A DNA stretch of 64,000 bases from Rhodospirillaceae bacterium UBA4468 (GTDB lineage: Bacteria > Pseudomonadota > Alphaproteobacteria > Rhodospirillales > Casp-alpha2): assembly GCA_002389385.1 (NCBI GenBank), contig DGOK01000054.1, positions 1-64,000 of the forward strand, written 5' to 3'. Position 1 is the first letter of the stretch; each line of letters begins with the position of its first letter. The notes below the pieces were generated by a model. It made no database searches. It was not told the origin of the DNA and saw only the letters and a program-made list of their open reading frames with translations. This document shows, in pieces, positions 17,434 through 26,852 of this stretch. The translations under genes were made by a program, and so were the position numbers.

Positions 17434-18577
17434 TCCCCTCCAGCTTTCTGAAGCGCTAATCAAGCGTCCAAGCGTCACCCCAACAGATGCGGGTGCGTTG
17501 GATGTTTTGATTGAGTACCTGACGCCGCTTGGGTTCGAATGTCATGACCTGACTTTTGACGATGCGGATGGTGAGCCAACGCGTAATGTCTATGCGCGCC
17601 TTGGCACATCTGGGCCCAATTTCTGCTGGGCCGGGCACACCGATGTTGTGCCACCTGGCGATCTTGCCGATTGGACGTCTCCTCCGTTCGAACCTGAAAT
17701 TCGCGACGACCGCCTATATGGTCGAGGTGCTGCTGATATGAAATGCGCCGTTGCGTGCATGATGACGGCGACGAAGTCTTTCCTTGAATCTAATGATGGC
17801 GAATTTAACGGGTCGATCAGCTTTCTGATCACGGGCGACGAAGAAGGTGACGCGACAAACGGTACAAAGAAAGTCTTGGATTGGCTTCAAGAACGTGGCG
17901 AAACAATTGATGCGTGCCTTGTTGGCGAGCCAACAAACCCAGACAACATCTCAGATATGGTCAAAATTGGGCGACGTGGCTCAATGAATGTGTGGTTGGA
18001 TGTGGAGGGTGTGCAAGGCCATTCAGCTTATCCTCATCTTGCAGATAATCCAGTTCATAAAATCATGACCTTGTTGCGTTCATTAACCGATGTGCCCCTT
18101 GATGAAGGGTCTGATCATTTTCAGGCATCAACACTGCAAATAACAACGGTCGATGTGAATAATGCCGCTACGAACGTTATTCCAGCGCGCGCATCTGCAC
18201 GGGTCAATATTCGCTTTAATGATCTTCATACCTCAGCAAGCGTCGAAGACACCCTTCGGGGTCGACTTGACCAAGCTGGCGGTGGATACGAGATGCGCAC
18301 ACGAGTCTCGGGTGAAAGCTTTTTAACGCCCCCAGGACAGCTCAGCGAGACCGTTTCTGATGCCATCAAGGCGATCACGGGCGGCACACCTGAGCTCAGC
18401 ACGACAGGCGGTACGTCCGATGCTCGGTTTATCAAAGACCATTGCCCCGTCGTCGAATTTGGCTTGATCAATCAAACGGCACACAAGGTTGACGAGAATG
18501 CGCGGGTCTCTGATATCCATGCCCTTTCTAAGATTTACACACGTGTTTTGAGCGGGTATTTCGAGAAAACGTCGTAA
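17414..18577 (+). CDS. dapE: Succinyl-diaminopimelate desuccinylase
   Basis: DapE is the di-zinc M20 peptidase-family enzyme that releases succinate from N-succinyl-LL-DAP. The start chosen is ATG 17414 (MNFLELDPLQLSEAL), inside the 3' end of dapD; a start at 17384 is less likely. Metal site residues are visible in AGHTDVVPPGD, GRGAADMKCA (bridging Asp), GDEEGD (catalytic and metal Glu), GEPT, and the C-terminal INQTAHKVDE His. Length 387 is typical. The stop overlaps the next gene as TAATG. Confidence 0.97.
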   Translation: MNFLELDPLQLSEALIKRPSVTPTDAGALDVLIEYLTPLGFECHDLTFDDADGEPTRNVYARLGTSGPNFCWAGHTDVVPPGDLADWTSPPFEPEIRDDRLYGRGAADMKCAVACMMTATKSFLESNDGEFNGSISFLITGDEEGDATNGTKKVLDWLQERGETIDACLVGEPTNPDNISDMVKIGRRGSMNVWLDVEGVQGHSAYPHLADNPVHKIMTLLRSLTDVPLDEGSDHFQASTLQITTVDVNNAATNVIPARASARVNIRFNDLHTSASVEDTLRGRLDQAGGGYEMRTRVSGESFLTPPGQLSETVSDAIKAITGGTPELSTTGGTSDARFIKDHCPVVEFGLINQTAHKVDENARVSDIHALSKIYTRVLSGYFEKTS

Positions 18578-19152
18578 TGCTGCCTAGGGCAGAAATTGCC
18601 AAAGCATTATCCGGCGCCATCCAACTTGCAAAATTCGATAAAGCGGGGCTTAGCGCCTTTGGTCATACAGGTGAGGCAGCGAAACGATCATTTTTCGCAG
18701 CTGTCATCGTTGCACCCATGTTTCTGCTTTGGATTGCCACCCACGGGATCGATACAGCCATCGATGTTCCGCTCCCATCTGAATTAACTTTTGCATTTCT
18801 AAGTTATGTCTGTGGGTGGTTGATTTTTCCGATCCTGATGTGGCATGTCAGTGAAAAATTAGGCTGCCGTGCGCAGTTTTTTCATTTTCTCGCTGCCTAT
18901 AACTGGGCTGCCGTTATCCAAAATGGCTTATTTATGGCCATGGACGTCATTTTTGTATCCATTGGAGCACCAGAAGGTGCGCGCGGATTATTTGGTCTGA
19001 TTTTACTGGTCTACGTGTTGTTGTATGCATGGTTTGTTGCCAAAAGCGCCCTGGACCTGCCAGCAGGGCCCGCATGCCTTGTCGTCGCATTGGATATGAT
19101 GGCGTCTGTGTTGTGGGAATCTTTTACCAACAACATGTCGACAAGCGGCTAG
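18577..19152 (+). CDS. Unknown multi-pass membrane protein coupled to dapE
   Basis: This 191-residue product has about five hydrophobic segments (near residues 40-60, 70-90, 108-125, 135-155, 160-180) after a soluble N-terminal stretch with KFDKAGLSAFGHTGEAA. I do not recognise an enzymatic motif. Its ATG overlaps the dapE stop (TAATG), implying translational coupling, and the same position after dapE is held by similar proteins in some alphaproteobacteria as far as I recall. A role tied to DAP or cell-wall metabolism is only a guess. Confidence 0.75.
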   Translation: MLPRAEIAKALSGAIQLAKFDKAGLSAFGHTGEAAKRSFFAAVIVAPMFLLWIATHGIDTAIDVPLPSELTFAFLSYVCGWLIFPILMWHVSEKLGCRAQFFHFLAAYNWAAVIQNGLFMAMDVIFVSIGAPEGARGLFGLILLVYVLLYAWFVAKSALDLPAGPACLVVALDMMASVLWESFTNNMSTSG

Positions 19153-19163
19153 ACGATCACGCG

Positions 19164-19517
19164 TCAAACATCCTTGCCATTGCCAATCATCTCATAGAGT
19201 GGCTGCAGCATTTCCTGCCAATCGAAGGTCATATAAATCGCACCAAGGCCAATGATCCCCATGAAAATCGGTGAACTCAGAATGCCGCCGATGGCTAGCA
19301 GTAAACCAACGAACCCCCATGCCCCTTGGCCACGAAACAATGCAATCAACGAGAACAATAGACCAAGTGGCGTAAAGATAAATGCCGGACCAAATATACC
19401 AAGCATACCGAAGCCAACAGCCAGATATCCTGAAAGCGGCGTCGATTCTTCAACCTGCTCAGACGCTGATAGCCTGTCAGTCTGATTTTCAGATAAACCA
19501 AGGGGTATTTTTTCCAT
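19164..19517 (-). CDS. Small hypothetical membrane protein
   Basis: This 117-residue protein has a polar N-terminus of about 28 residues and then three closely spaced hydrophobic segments rich in Gly and Leu (SGYLAVGFGMLGIFGPAFIF, LGLLFSLIALF, GLLLAIGGILSSPIFMGIIG). The pattern resembles small DUF4190-type membrane proteins, but I cannot assign it firmly. It lies between truA and the dapE-linked membrane gene, ending 11 bases from the latter's stop in convergent orientation. Confidence 0.65.
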   Translation of the reverse strand: MEKIPLGLSENQTDRLSASEQVEESTPLSGYLAVGFGMLGIFGPAFIFTPLGLLFSLIALFRGQGAWGFVGLLLAIGGILSSPIFMGIIGLGAIYMTFDWQEMLQPLYEMIGNGKDV

Positions 19518-19555
19518 AGATCAACTTTATCACATCAACACAGGCCTGAAAGCGG

Positions 19556-20299
19556 TCATTCATCATATGTAACTCGCGTGAGATAAAGCCCCTCAGGGGG
19601 TGCCGTGGGACCACCTGCGCGACGATCTTTTTTCATCAAAGCATCATGTACATCCCGCGCACGCCATTTACCGGCACCAACAATCTGCAAAGTGCCCACA
19701 AAATTTCGAACTTGGTGATGTAAAAAAGATCGAGCTTCACACGTCACATGAATTTCATCGCCAACCCTGGAAACATCCAACTTATTCACAGTCTTAACAG
19801 GCGATTTAGCTTGGCATTCACTGGCCCTGAATGTTGTGAAGTCATGATGACCAACGAGTTCTTGCGCAGCCTCGTGCATCACTTTTGCATCCAAAGGCGT
19901 TGCAACCCACCAAACCTGTCCTTCGTCTAATACAGGCGGCGGACGACGATTAAGGATGCGGTACAAATATGCGCGACCTGCTGCTGAATAACGCGCGTGA
20001 AAGTCATCAGATACATCTTCAACATGGAGAATACTCACAGGATACGGTCGCAAGTGATTGTTCAATGCGTCACGGACGGTCGCAGCGGAAAACGGTTTCT
20101 CAATATCCACGTGTGCAATTTGGCCCAATGCATGTACGCCTGAATCCGTTCGACCAGCACCTTGTACAAACGCGGGTTCACCTGAAAGCTTGAAGACCGC
20201 CGTTTCCACGGCTTCCTGCACGCCAAAGCCACTATCCTGGCGTTGCCAGCCGACAAAGCCGCTGCCGTCATATTCAATCGTTAACTTAAAGCGCGACAT
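19556..20299 (-). CDS. truA: tRNA pseudouridine(38-40) synthase
   Basis: TruA converts U38-U40 in the anticodon arm of many tRNAs to pseudouridine. The 247-residue protein starts MSRFKLTIEYDGSGFVGWQR. It holds the catalytic Asp in GAGRTDSGVHA (about residue 52), with FHARYSAAGRAYLY and FLHHQVRNFVGTL, all standard family blocks. Length and both ends are normal. In many alphaproteobacteria truA, fmt and def are linked; here one plus-strand gene separates them. Confidence 0.96.
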   Translation of the reverse strand: MSRFKLTIEYDGSGFVGWQRQDSGFGVQEAVETAVFKLSGEPAFVQGAGRTDSGVHALGQIAHVDIEKPFSAATVRDALNNHLRPYPVSILHVEDVSDDFHARYSAAGRAYLYRILNRRPPPVLDEGQVWWVATPLDAKVMHEAAQELVGHHDFTTFRASECQAKSPVKTVNKLDVSRVGDEIHVTCEARSFLHHQVRNFVGTLQIVGAGKWRARDVHDALMKKDRRAGGPTAPPEGLYLTRVTYDE

Positions 20300-20394
20300 G
20301 GCAAGATTATCCGTCGAAGCTTGAACTCAAAAATTATTGGTTACTAGGGTATTTCTGTTAATGTAGCTAAATTGTCAAACGCAGGGAAATTCTG

Positions 20395-21414
20395 ATGCAA
20401 GAAGATGATCGATCTTCTATCCTCATTCAGAACGAACGAGATTAGTTACATATCTTGCCATTAGATATATTGCCTATCAAAACGCCCGGGCTGAAACGCG
20501 CGCGTATGATCAAAAATGCTCACCTAAACAGCGTTGTTGAGCTATTTAGGGATGCGCATACCGGCAGCGGCCAATTGCATGTTCAAGATCTTTCCAATGA
20601 ATTCGACTGGGAAGATGGCAATAATCATCCTGATCTTGTTCTTTTGCGCCGCGTCGCTGCCATGCCGAGCTATGACGTTTATTCATTGCGCGTCGCATTG
20701 AGAGAAATTGGCATCAAAGTTAATGACGTCGAGACACTCAAGCTGTCTCCCGAAATGAACCAGGAACTAACATCATATATGACGGATTTCACCCGCCCGC
20801 TCATATTGCAGATTTACGGTAAAGAAGACGGCGTTGAGATCGAGACATTTGAAGATGTTGTCCTATTATTTCGTGATCCCGATATGAAGCGCGCCCTTGA
20901 AAAATTAAAAATTATGGCTGACAAACTTGGCCTTAATCCTGAAGATGTCCCAAGTTTTATTGAAGATTATGGCGATATTTTCTTGTCGCTCTCGTACTAT
21001 CGATGGTGCCTGGATTCGATTAATCCAATTATTGCAAATTTCCTGGAATCATTGCCTGACCTTCGTAAGAGCTATGTGCTTAAAAGCGATCAAATCCTAC
21101 AAAAGAACGTCAATATATTGGAAGCAAAAGTGACTGAGCTTAACGCCCAACTTGTCGAACGTTTTGATAGCTTTGAACGCGAAACCCAGAATATGTGGGA
21201 CGACATCTCCGCCGTAAAATTTCGCGAACTTCAAAAGGTCATAACAAGCTATCACAGGAGCTTAGGTGGCATACTTTGCGTATTGAGTGTAAGGATGGAT
21301 TCCTGGCATTCATTGTTTCCAAAGCGCGAGATTGGCAGTCCACAAAAACGCGGGGAGTTCATCATGATTGAGATGCGCCAGGGCATTCATAAAATTAGAG
21401 GCGTGGATTCCTAA
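20395..21414 (+). pseudogene. Conserved hypothetical gene with in-frame TAG after 16 codons
   Basis: ATG 20395 has a good ribosome site (CAGGGAAA) and encodes MQEDDRSSILIQNERD, then TAG at 20443-20445. The same frame continues without another stop for 323 codons to 21414 (LHILPLDILPIKTPGLKRAR onward). The only start after the stop is a TTG at 20455 with a poor ribosome site. The protein is soluble and helix-rich with a likely coiled coil near residues 220-270 (KNVNILEAKVTELNAQLVER) and a conserved-looking end (GEFIMIEMRQGIHKI). I do not recognise a named domain. Either the stop is a recent nonsense mutation or translation begins at TTG 20455. Confidence 0.6.
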
Positions 21415-21434
21415 GTAGCCTGAGCAGCCAAACC

Positions 21435-22373
21435 TTAAGAATTAAGTTTTGTCCCACGTTTAATCGGATAGCCGCGCAAGAACGCATCAGCATCCATCAT
21501 GCCTTTACCAGGTCTTTGTAATCGCACGGGGCGCACAGCACCCAAACCACAGGCAATCGACAATTCATTATCAATGAGTGTGCCGGGTTCACCCGTAGCA
21601 TCGTTCAAAAGCTCTACGGCACCCACCTTGATGCGCGCATTCTCATGCTCAAACCATGTCCCCGGCCAAGGATTGAGCGCACGAACCTTACATTCGATTT
21701 CTCCGGCCAATGCCTGAAAATCGATCAGCCCCTCACCGCGTTCCAGCTTTGATGCGTATGTAATGCCGTCTGCAGACTGCGCAGTGGCAACAAGATCACC
21801 AGCGGCATATGCTGACAAGGTTGGCACTAACAATGATGCGCCCATTTCAGATAGTCGATCGTGCAGCGTACTCGCCGTTTCATCAGCAGCAATGGATGTT
21901 TTAGCTTCGGCAAGAACATCACCGGTATCCAAGCCCTCATCCATTTGCATAATGCCAACGCCAGTTTCCGTATCACCTGCCATGATCGCACGCTGGATCG
22001 GTGCAGCCCCTCGCCACCTGGGCAATAACGACGCGTGTACGTTCAAACAGCCCAATTTCGGCGCATCTAAAATCTCTTGCGGTAGGATCAATCCGTATGC
22101 CACGACAATGGCGGCATCGAGATTCAATTCTGCAAATTCAGCCTTCACGTCATCCGCACGCAATGACTTAGGCGTCCGCGCCGGGATGCCTAAGCGATTT
22201 GCCTCTGCATGCACAGGGCAAGGCCGTTCTTTTTGGCCCCGGCCCGCAGGTTTCGGCGGTTGCGCATAGACACATACGATCTCATGCCCGGCATCGATCA
22301 AAGCGCTGAGGGTTGTGACTGAAAATTCCGGGCTGCCCATAAATGCAAGGCGAAGGGGCTTGAAATCGCTCAC
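21435..22373 (-). CDS. fmt: Methionyl-tRNA formyltransferase
   Basis: Fmt formylates initiator Met-tRNA using 10-formyltetrahydrofolate. The 312-residue protein begins with the formyltransferase core (LRLAFMGSPEFSVTTLSAL). It includes NVHASLLPRWRGAAPIQRAI with the catalytic Asn-His pair and LDTGDVL, and ends with a C-terminal OB-like tRNA-binding domain (ALNPWPGTWFEHENARIKV). It overlaps the 3' end of def by 4 bp; deformylase and formyltransferase are thus co-transcribed, as is usual. Confidence 0.97.
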   Translation of the reverse strand: MSDFKPLRLAFMGSPEFSVTTLSALIDAGHEIVCVYAQPPKPAGRGQKERPCPVHAEANRLGIPARTPKSLRADDVKAEFAELNLDAAIVVAYGLILPQEILDAPKLGCLNVHASLLPRWRGAAPIQRAIMAGDTETGVGIMQMDEGLDTGDVLAEAKTSIAADETASTLHDRLSEMGASLLVPTLSAYAAGDLVATAQSADGITYASKLERGEGLIDFQALAGEIECKVRALNPWPGTWFEHENARIKVGAVELLNDATGEPGTLIDNELSIACGLGAVRPVRLQRPGKGMMDADAFLRGYPIKRGTKLNS

Positions 22374-22891
22374 GCTGGTTGCTGGGCGAGCTTTTTCGCC
22401 TTCACGAGTTTACGCAGGATCATATTGCGTTTGAGCGCAGAGACATGGTCGACAAACAAAATACCATCAAGATGATCGATTTCGTGCTGAATACATGTCG
22501 ACAGCAACTCATCTGCTTCGATCTCGCGAATTTTATTATCTCGATCAAGGTAACGGATTTTCACCCGGTCCGGTCGAGTCACTTCAGCAAAATGCTCGGG
22601 CAACGACAAGCATCCTTCCTCATGGATACGATCATCATCGCCAACGTCAACAATCTGAGGATTCGCCATATACATGGGTGCCGGATCTTCATCCTGACGT
22701 GCAACATCAACAACGATCACACGGCGATCATCACCAACCTGAGGTGCTGCAAGGCCAATTCCGTTGGCGCTATACATGGTATCAAGCATATCATCCATAA
22801 GCGTGCGCACAGCATCATCAACCTTGTCGATCGATTTCGCTTTGATCTTCAGGCGCGGGTCTGGCGCAACAATGATCGGCATGACAGCCAT
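22370..22891 (-). CDS. def: Peptide deformylase
   Basis: Def removes the formyl group from nascent proteins. All three motifs are present: GIGLAAPQVG (motif 1), EEGCLSLP with the metal-binding Cys (motif 2), and QHEIDHLDG with the two metal His and catalytic Glu (motif 3). The length, 173 residues, fits a type I enzyme. Starts at ATG 22891 or ATG 22882 are both plausible. It is the first gene of the def-fmt unit and is divergent from the nucleoside transporter. Confidence 0.97.
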   Translation of the reverse strand: MAVMPIIVAPDPRLKIKAKSIDKVDDAVRTLMDDMLDTMYSANGIGLAAPQVGDDRRVIVVDVARQDEDPAPMYMANPQIVDVGDDDRIHEEGCLSLPEHFAEVTRPDRVKIRYLDRDNKIREIEADELLSTCIQHEIDHLDGILFVDHVSALKRNMILRKLVKAKKLAQQPA

Positions 22892-22997
22892 AATAAAATC
22901 CGTTTTTGTTCAATTGATGATAAGGAAATATGACCTTGGCATCGGATCGTCAAGAAACGACACTCATTCTTTGTTTTGTTAGTTTGAGAATATCGAC

Positions 22998-24230
22998 ATG
23001 TGGCACGGCATTTTTGGCATCATCGCGTTCCCACTTATCGCCTGGGCGCTCAGTGAAAACCGACGTGGCGTTGACGTTAAAGCCGCTATCATCGGGATCG
23101 CGTTGCAGCTTGTACTGGCTGGCTTGTTGCTTGGTATTCCCCCGATAAAACATGCATTTCTTGCGCTCAATAATGTAGTTTTAATTATTGTCGAAGCAAC
23201 CCGCGCTGGCACATCGTTCGTGTTTGGGTACTTGGGCGGCGGACAACTTCCGTTTGAAGCAACCGGCGCTGGAACAACTTTTAATCTCGCCTTTCAGGCC
23301 TTGCCGCTGATCCTTGTCATGAGTGCCTTGGCTGCACTTTTATTCCATTGGCGCGTCCTTCCCGTCATCGTCAAAGCCGCAGCCTGGATACTGCAACGGA
23401 CGCTACGCCTCGGCGGCGCGCTAGGTGTTGGTGTTGCCGCAAACGTATTCATCGGCATGGTCGAGAGCCCGCTTCTGGTCAGGCCTTATGTAAAAGCGCT
23501 AGGACGCGGCGAACTATTCGTCCTCATGACAGCGGGCATGGCGACGGTCGCCGGGACTGTGATGGTCCTTTATGCCAGCATCCTGGGCGACGTTATTCCA
23601 GGCGCGCTGGGACATATCCTGACCGCGTCTCTTTTGAGTGTCCCCGCGGCGATCACCATCGCTGCCCTGATGGTACCCCTCGATGAACCAACACCAGGCG
23701 ATATCGAGCTCCCAAAAGATGGAAATGCGATGGCAGCCATCACCCGTGGCACTATGGAAGGTGTCACCTTGTTAATTAATGTCATTGCCATGCTGGTTGT
23801 CGTCGTTGCTCTCGTGGCACTTTTAAATATGCTGCTGGGGCTTTTCCCAGATATTGACGGTGGTGCACTTAGCCTCGAGCGGATACTCGGCTGGATCATG
23901 GCCCCCATTGTCTTTCTGATGGGTATCCCTTGGTCGGAAGCATCAGACGCGGGGGCGTTGATGGGTGTCAAAACTGTCTTGAACGAGTTCCTGGCCTACC
24001 TGCAGATGGCAGCACTCCCCAGCGATGTCTTATCAGACCGTAGTCGTTTGATTATGACTTACGCGCTATGTGGCTTTGCAAACTTCGGCAGCCTTGGCAT
24101 CATGATCGGCGGTCTGACGACATTATGCCCTGAGCGCCGGGACGAAATCATTGCCCTTGGTGGTCGCACAATTATCTCTGGGACACTGGTAACTTGCATG
24201 ACCGGCGCTGTGGCCGGATTATTTTTTTAA
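22998..24230 (+). CDS. Concentrative nucleoside transporter (NupC/CNT family)
   Basis: This 410-residue inner-membrane carrier has a short N-terminal domain and then the CNT core. The gate region reads GTSFVFGYLGGGQLPFEATG, then AANVFIGMVESPLLVRPYV with the nucleoside-contact Glu, then MTYALCGFANFGSLGIMIGG and the C-terminal helices. CNT proteins import nucleosides with H+ or Na+. About ten hydrophobic segments are visible, and the gene is complete. It converges with the DUF4139 gene, leaving 2 bases between them. Confidence 0.93.
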   Translation: MWHGIFGIIAFPLIAWALSENRRGVDVKAAIIGIALQLVLAGLLLGIPPIKHAFLALNNVVLIIVEATRAGTSFVFGYLGGGQLPFEATGAGTTFNLAFQALPLILVMSALAALLFHWRVLPVIVKAAAWILQRTLRLGGALGVGVAANVFIGMVESPLLVRPYVKALGRGELFVLMTAGMATVAGTVMVLYASILGDVIPGALGHILTASLLSVPAAITIAALMVPLDEPTPGDIELPKDGNAMAAITRGTMEGVTLLINVIAMLVVVVALVALLNMLLGLFPDIDGGALSLERILGWIMAPIVFLMGIPWSEASDAGALMGVKTVLNEFLAYLQMAALPSDVLSDRSRLIMTYALCGFANFGSLGIMIGGLTTLCPERRDEIIALGGRTIISGTLVTCMTGAVAGLFF

Positions 24231-24232
24231 TC

Positions 24233-25627
24233 CTATCGCCTGACCCGGACACGGTAAGTCAAATCCATTTGCCCATTTTCTGGAACTGACACATCCCAGG
24301 TTGCAGAAATGCCATCACGTCGATGGGTCATATTTTCAGAGAGAATCTCCCAATCACCTGGGATTTCTTCCGTAACCTTTACAACTGATGTCGATGTACC
24401 ACCGTTGCGAAAAGTAAGCGTGAATGCGGTCTCGGTGGTTCTGTCACCTGTTCGCTTAAAATCTGTCTGTTGGCGCTTAACTGTAACATCGAATGCGCGC
24501 CCAAGGTCCAGTGACACTTCGTTGCCAACAGCCGTATTGTTAATGCGGTCCTCGCCAATAAACCTTAAAGCCCCTTCGCTGTCGTGCACATATGCACGCA
24601 ACACACCGGCAGGCAGCGGCACCCCAAGTTTGCTGTCGGTGTTATTTAAAAACTTCACGCGCTGGCGAACAGGCTGTGGTCTTTGCGTCCCTCGCACCGG
24701 ACCAAACACGGGCGCGCCACTACGATATTCCAATACGCGCTCTGACTTAACGCCTTTCGCATCTAAAAGCCTGAGTTGACGAGTCTCCTTATTGCGCAGC
24801 GTCACACGACCTGGCATCGAATACATATGAAAGGCGGAGAGTTCACTTCTAGGCGCGTTGAAACTGCTAGAATCAGATGTTGCCATTGCCTCAGCGCGCA
24901 TCAAAATCTTTCCACGCGGGGCCGGGCTTTCGCGGCGCACATCGCCAGCAACCAGCGACACATCAGCATTCGCAAAATCAACGCCCGCATTATTTGTTAC
25001 CTTGGCCCAGGCATTTAGATCAAGTTGATCGTGCTTAGGCGTCAATACCGCCGTATAGACAGCATTCCAGGTGACACCGCTGGTTAAGTAAGCCATTTGC
25101 GCATCAATTGGGGCCTTAAGGCTCTCTGCGAACGTCAATGAAAGTGTCGGTGTTGCATTCAGGTCCGCCGGGACATCATTAAATACAATACGGCCGGGAG
25201 GATTCGTTTCGATACGCCCGCCAACACGCAGGACAAGACCACCTGCGATACTCAGAACTTCTGCCTGTTCGATTGTTTCCGCACCTGTCGCTGGATTGAC
25301 CCGCACCAGTTGAACGGTTTTACCAAGCGACCGCGCGAGGAGCGTTTGACGGTTAAGTATATCCGAATCAAGGGCGATTTCATGCAAGGCAGGCCCATTG
25401 TTTAATGTTAGACGGACACTGTCGGTGATTATCATAGGACCGACACGGTCCAGCCTGACGGTTTTCTGCCCCTTGCCATCCAGTTTCCTGACTTCATCAA
25501 CCAAGGCGAGCCCATTTGCATAAATAGTGAGGCGTGGCCCCATTTTTGAGATGTCTTGCGCAATCGCGGTATGCGTCAATGATACAGCGAGCGTAAAGAC
25601 TGAGATGATTGATATGGCACGAAACAT
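24233..25627 (-). CDS. DUF4139 domain-containing secreted protein
   Basis: This 464-residue protein has a clear signal peptide (ISIISVFTLAVSLTHTAIAQ, cleavage near residue 23), so it is periplasmic or exported. The rest is beta-rich. The C-terminal half has the DUF4139 pattern, including YLTSGVTWNAVYTAVL, an AGDVRRESPAP segment and PLPAGVLRAYVHD, and ends in WDVSVPENGQMDLTYRVRVR. Some related proteins are called mucoidy inhibitor-like, but no function is established. Isolated, with no evident operon partner. Confidence 0.8.
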   Translation of the reverse strand: MFRAISIISVFTLAVSLTHTAIAQDISKMGPRLTIYANGLALVDEVRKLDGKGQKTVRLDRVGPMIITDSVRLTLNNGPALHEIALDSDILNRQTLLARSLGKTVQLVRVNPATGAETIEQAEVLSIAGGLVLRVGGRIETNPPGRIVFNDVPADLNATPTLSLTFAESLKAPIDAQMAYLTSGVTWNAVYTAVLTPKHDQLDLNAWAKVTNNAGVDFANADVSLVAGDVRRESPAPRGKILMRAEAMATSDSSSFNAPRSELSAFHMYSMPGRVTLRNKETRQLRLLDAKGVKSERVLEYRSGAPVFGPVRGTQRPQPVRQRVKFLNNTDSKLGVPLPAGVLRAYVHDSEGALRFIGEDRINNTAVGNEVSLDLGRAFDVTVKRQQTDFKRTGDRTTETAFTLTFRNGGTSTSVVKVTEEIPGDWEILSENMTHRRDGISATWDVSVPENGQMDLTYRVRVRR

Positions 25628-25730
25628 AGGTATTTATCCTCTGAGCTATCGTTCAAGTGCACAGACGTTTGCGTCATCGTCTATGCTCGGGCAAGCTTTT
25701 CGCACATGATTTTGACGAAAGAGAGGCAAC

Positions 25731-26825
25731 GTGCAAGTCGACGTACAAACCCTGATTATTTTAGCAGCTCTCGGTGCTACACTTTTGGTCGTCATTCTCG
25801 CAATGACCCGGGGTTCGCGTGAACGCGCTGAACAAGGGGCGAAGATGCAACAGTTGGGTGAGATTGCCCAAAATCTGGCCCATGCACAGACCAGCCTTGC
25901 GGGTCGCATGGAACAAGCACAGGCAGATTCTAATCAACGGCTAGATAGTTTATCCAAGCGACTTGGTGACGGTCTAACACAACAAACCGCGACGACGGGA
26001 CAAACCTTGAAGGTCCTGCACGAGCGGTTGGCGGTTATTGATACGGCGCAGAAAAACATTACAGACCTTTCGCAGCAAATGGTTGGCTTGCAGGACATAT
26101 TATCGAACAAGCAAGCACGCGGCGCATTTGGCGAAATCCAACTCAACGATCTCGTCATCTCTGCGCTTCCCGCATCGGCTTATGAGATGCAAGTGACACT
26201 ATCGAATGGCAAGCGCGTGGATTGCTTACTCAAGCTGCCAAATCCCCCGGGCTCGATTGCGATCGACAGCAAGTTCCCATTAGAAAGCTATGAAGCGCTT
26301 AGGAATGCTGAGACAGATGCAGAAAAAACTCAGGCTGGGCGCGCATTCTCTTCGGCAGTTCTAAAACACGTAAAAGATATCTCCGAGCGTTACATCTTGC
26401 CCGGCGAAACGTCAGAAAGCGCATTGATGTTTCTTCCCAGCGAAGCTGTTTACGCTGAACTGCATGCAAATTTTAGAAACGTTGTCGAAGAGGGCTTTCG
26501 TAGACGTGTCTGGATTGTCTCGCCAACAACCTTGATGGCGACGCTGAATACAGTCCGCGCAATCCTCCGTGATGTGCATATGCGGGAACAAGCTGATGTG
26601 ATCCAAGATGAGGTCAGGAAGATGCTCGAAGATGTGGGCAGGCTTGATGACCGGGTCGACAAATTGCAAACCCATTTTGATCAGGCCCATCGTGACATAC
26701 GTGATATAAGAATATCAACAGACAAGGTCACTAAACGTGGCTCACGTATTGATGCCCTGCAACTTGGTGAAGATGAAGAAAGCCCAGACAAATTGCTTGC
26801 CCCTGCAAAGACAACTGCTTCTTAA
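25731..26825 (+). CDS. rmuC: DNA recombination protein RmuC family
   Basis: The 364-residue product starts with GTG 25731 (GAGG upstream). It has one N-terminal membrane helix (LIILAALGATLLVVILAM), a coiled-coil region (about residues 35-125), and the RmuC nuclease-like core. The core shows ARGAFGEIQLNDLV, IAIDSKFPLESYEA, and the block around LPSEAVYAELHANF through SPTTLMATLNTVRAI. RmuC limits sequence inversions and belongs to the PD-(D/E)XK-like group. Complete. Confidence 0.93.
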   Translation: MQVDVQTLIILAALGATLLVVILAMTRGSRERAEQGAKMQQLGEIAQNLAHAQTSLAGRMEQAQADSNQRLDSLSKRLGDGLTQQTATTGQTLKVLHERLAVIDTAQKNITDLSQQMVGLQDILSNKQARGAFGEIQLNDLVISALPASAYEMQVTLSNGKRVDCLLKLPNPPGSIAIDSKFPLESYEALRNAETDAEKTQAGRAFSSAVLKHVKDISERYILPGETSESALMFLPSEAVYAELHANFRNVVEEGFRRRVWIVSPTTLMATLNTVRAILRDVHMREQADVIQDEVRKMLEDVGRLDDRVDKLQTHFDQAHRDIRDIRISTDKVTKRGSRIDALQLGEDEESPDKLLAPAKTTAS

Positions 26826-26852
26826 TAAAAGAAGAAGACGCCTGGAAAGTTA

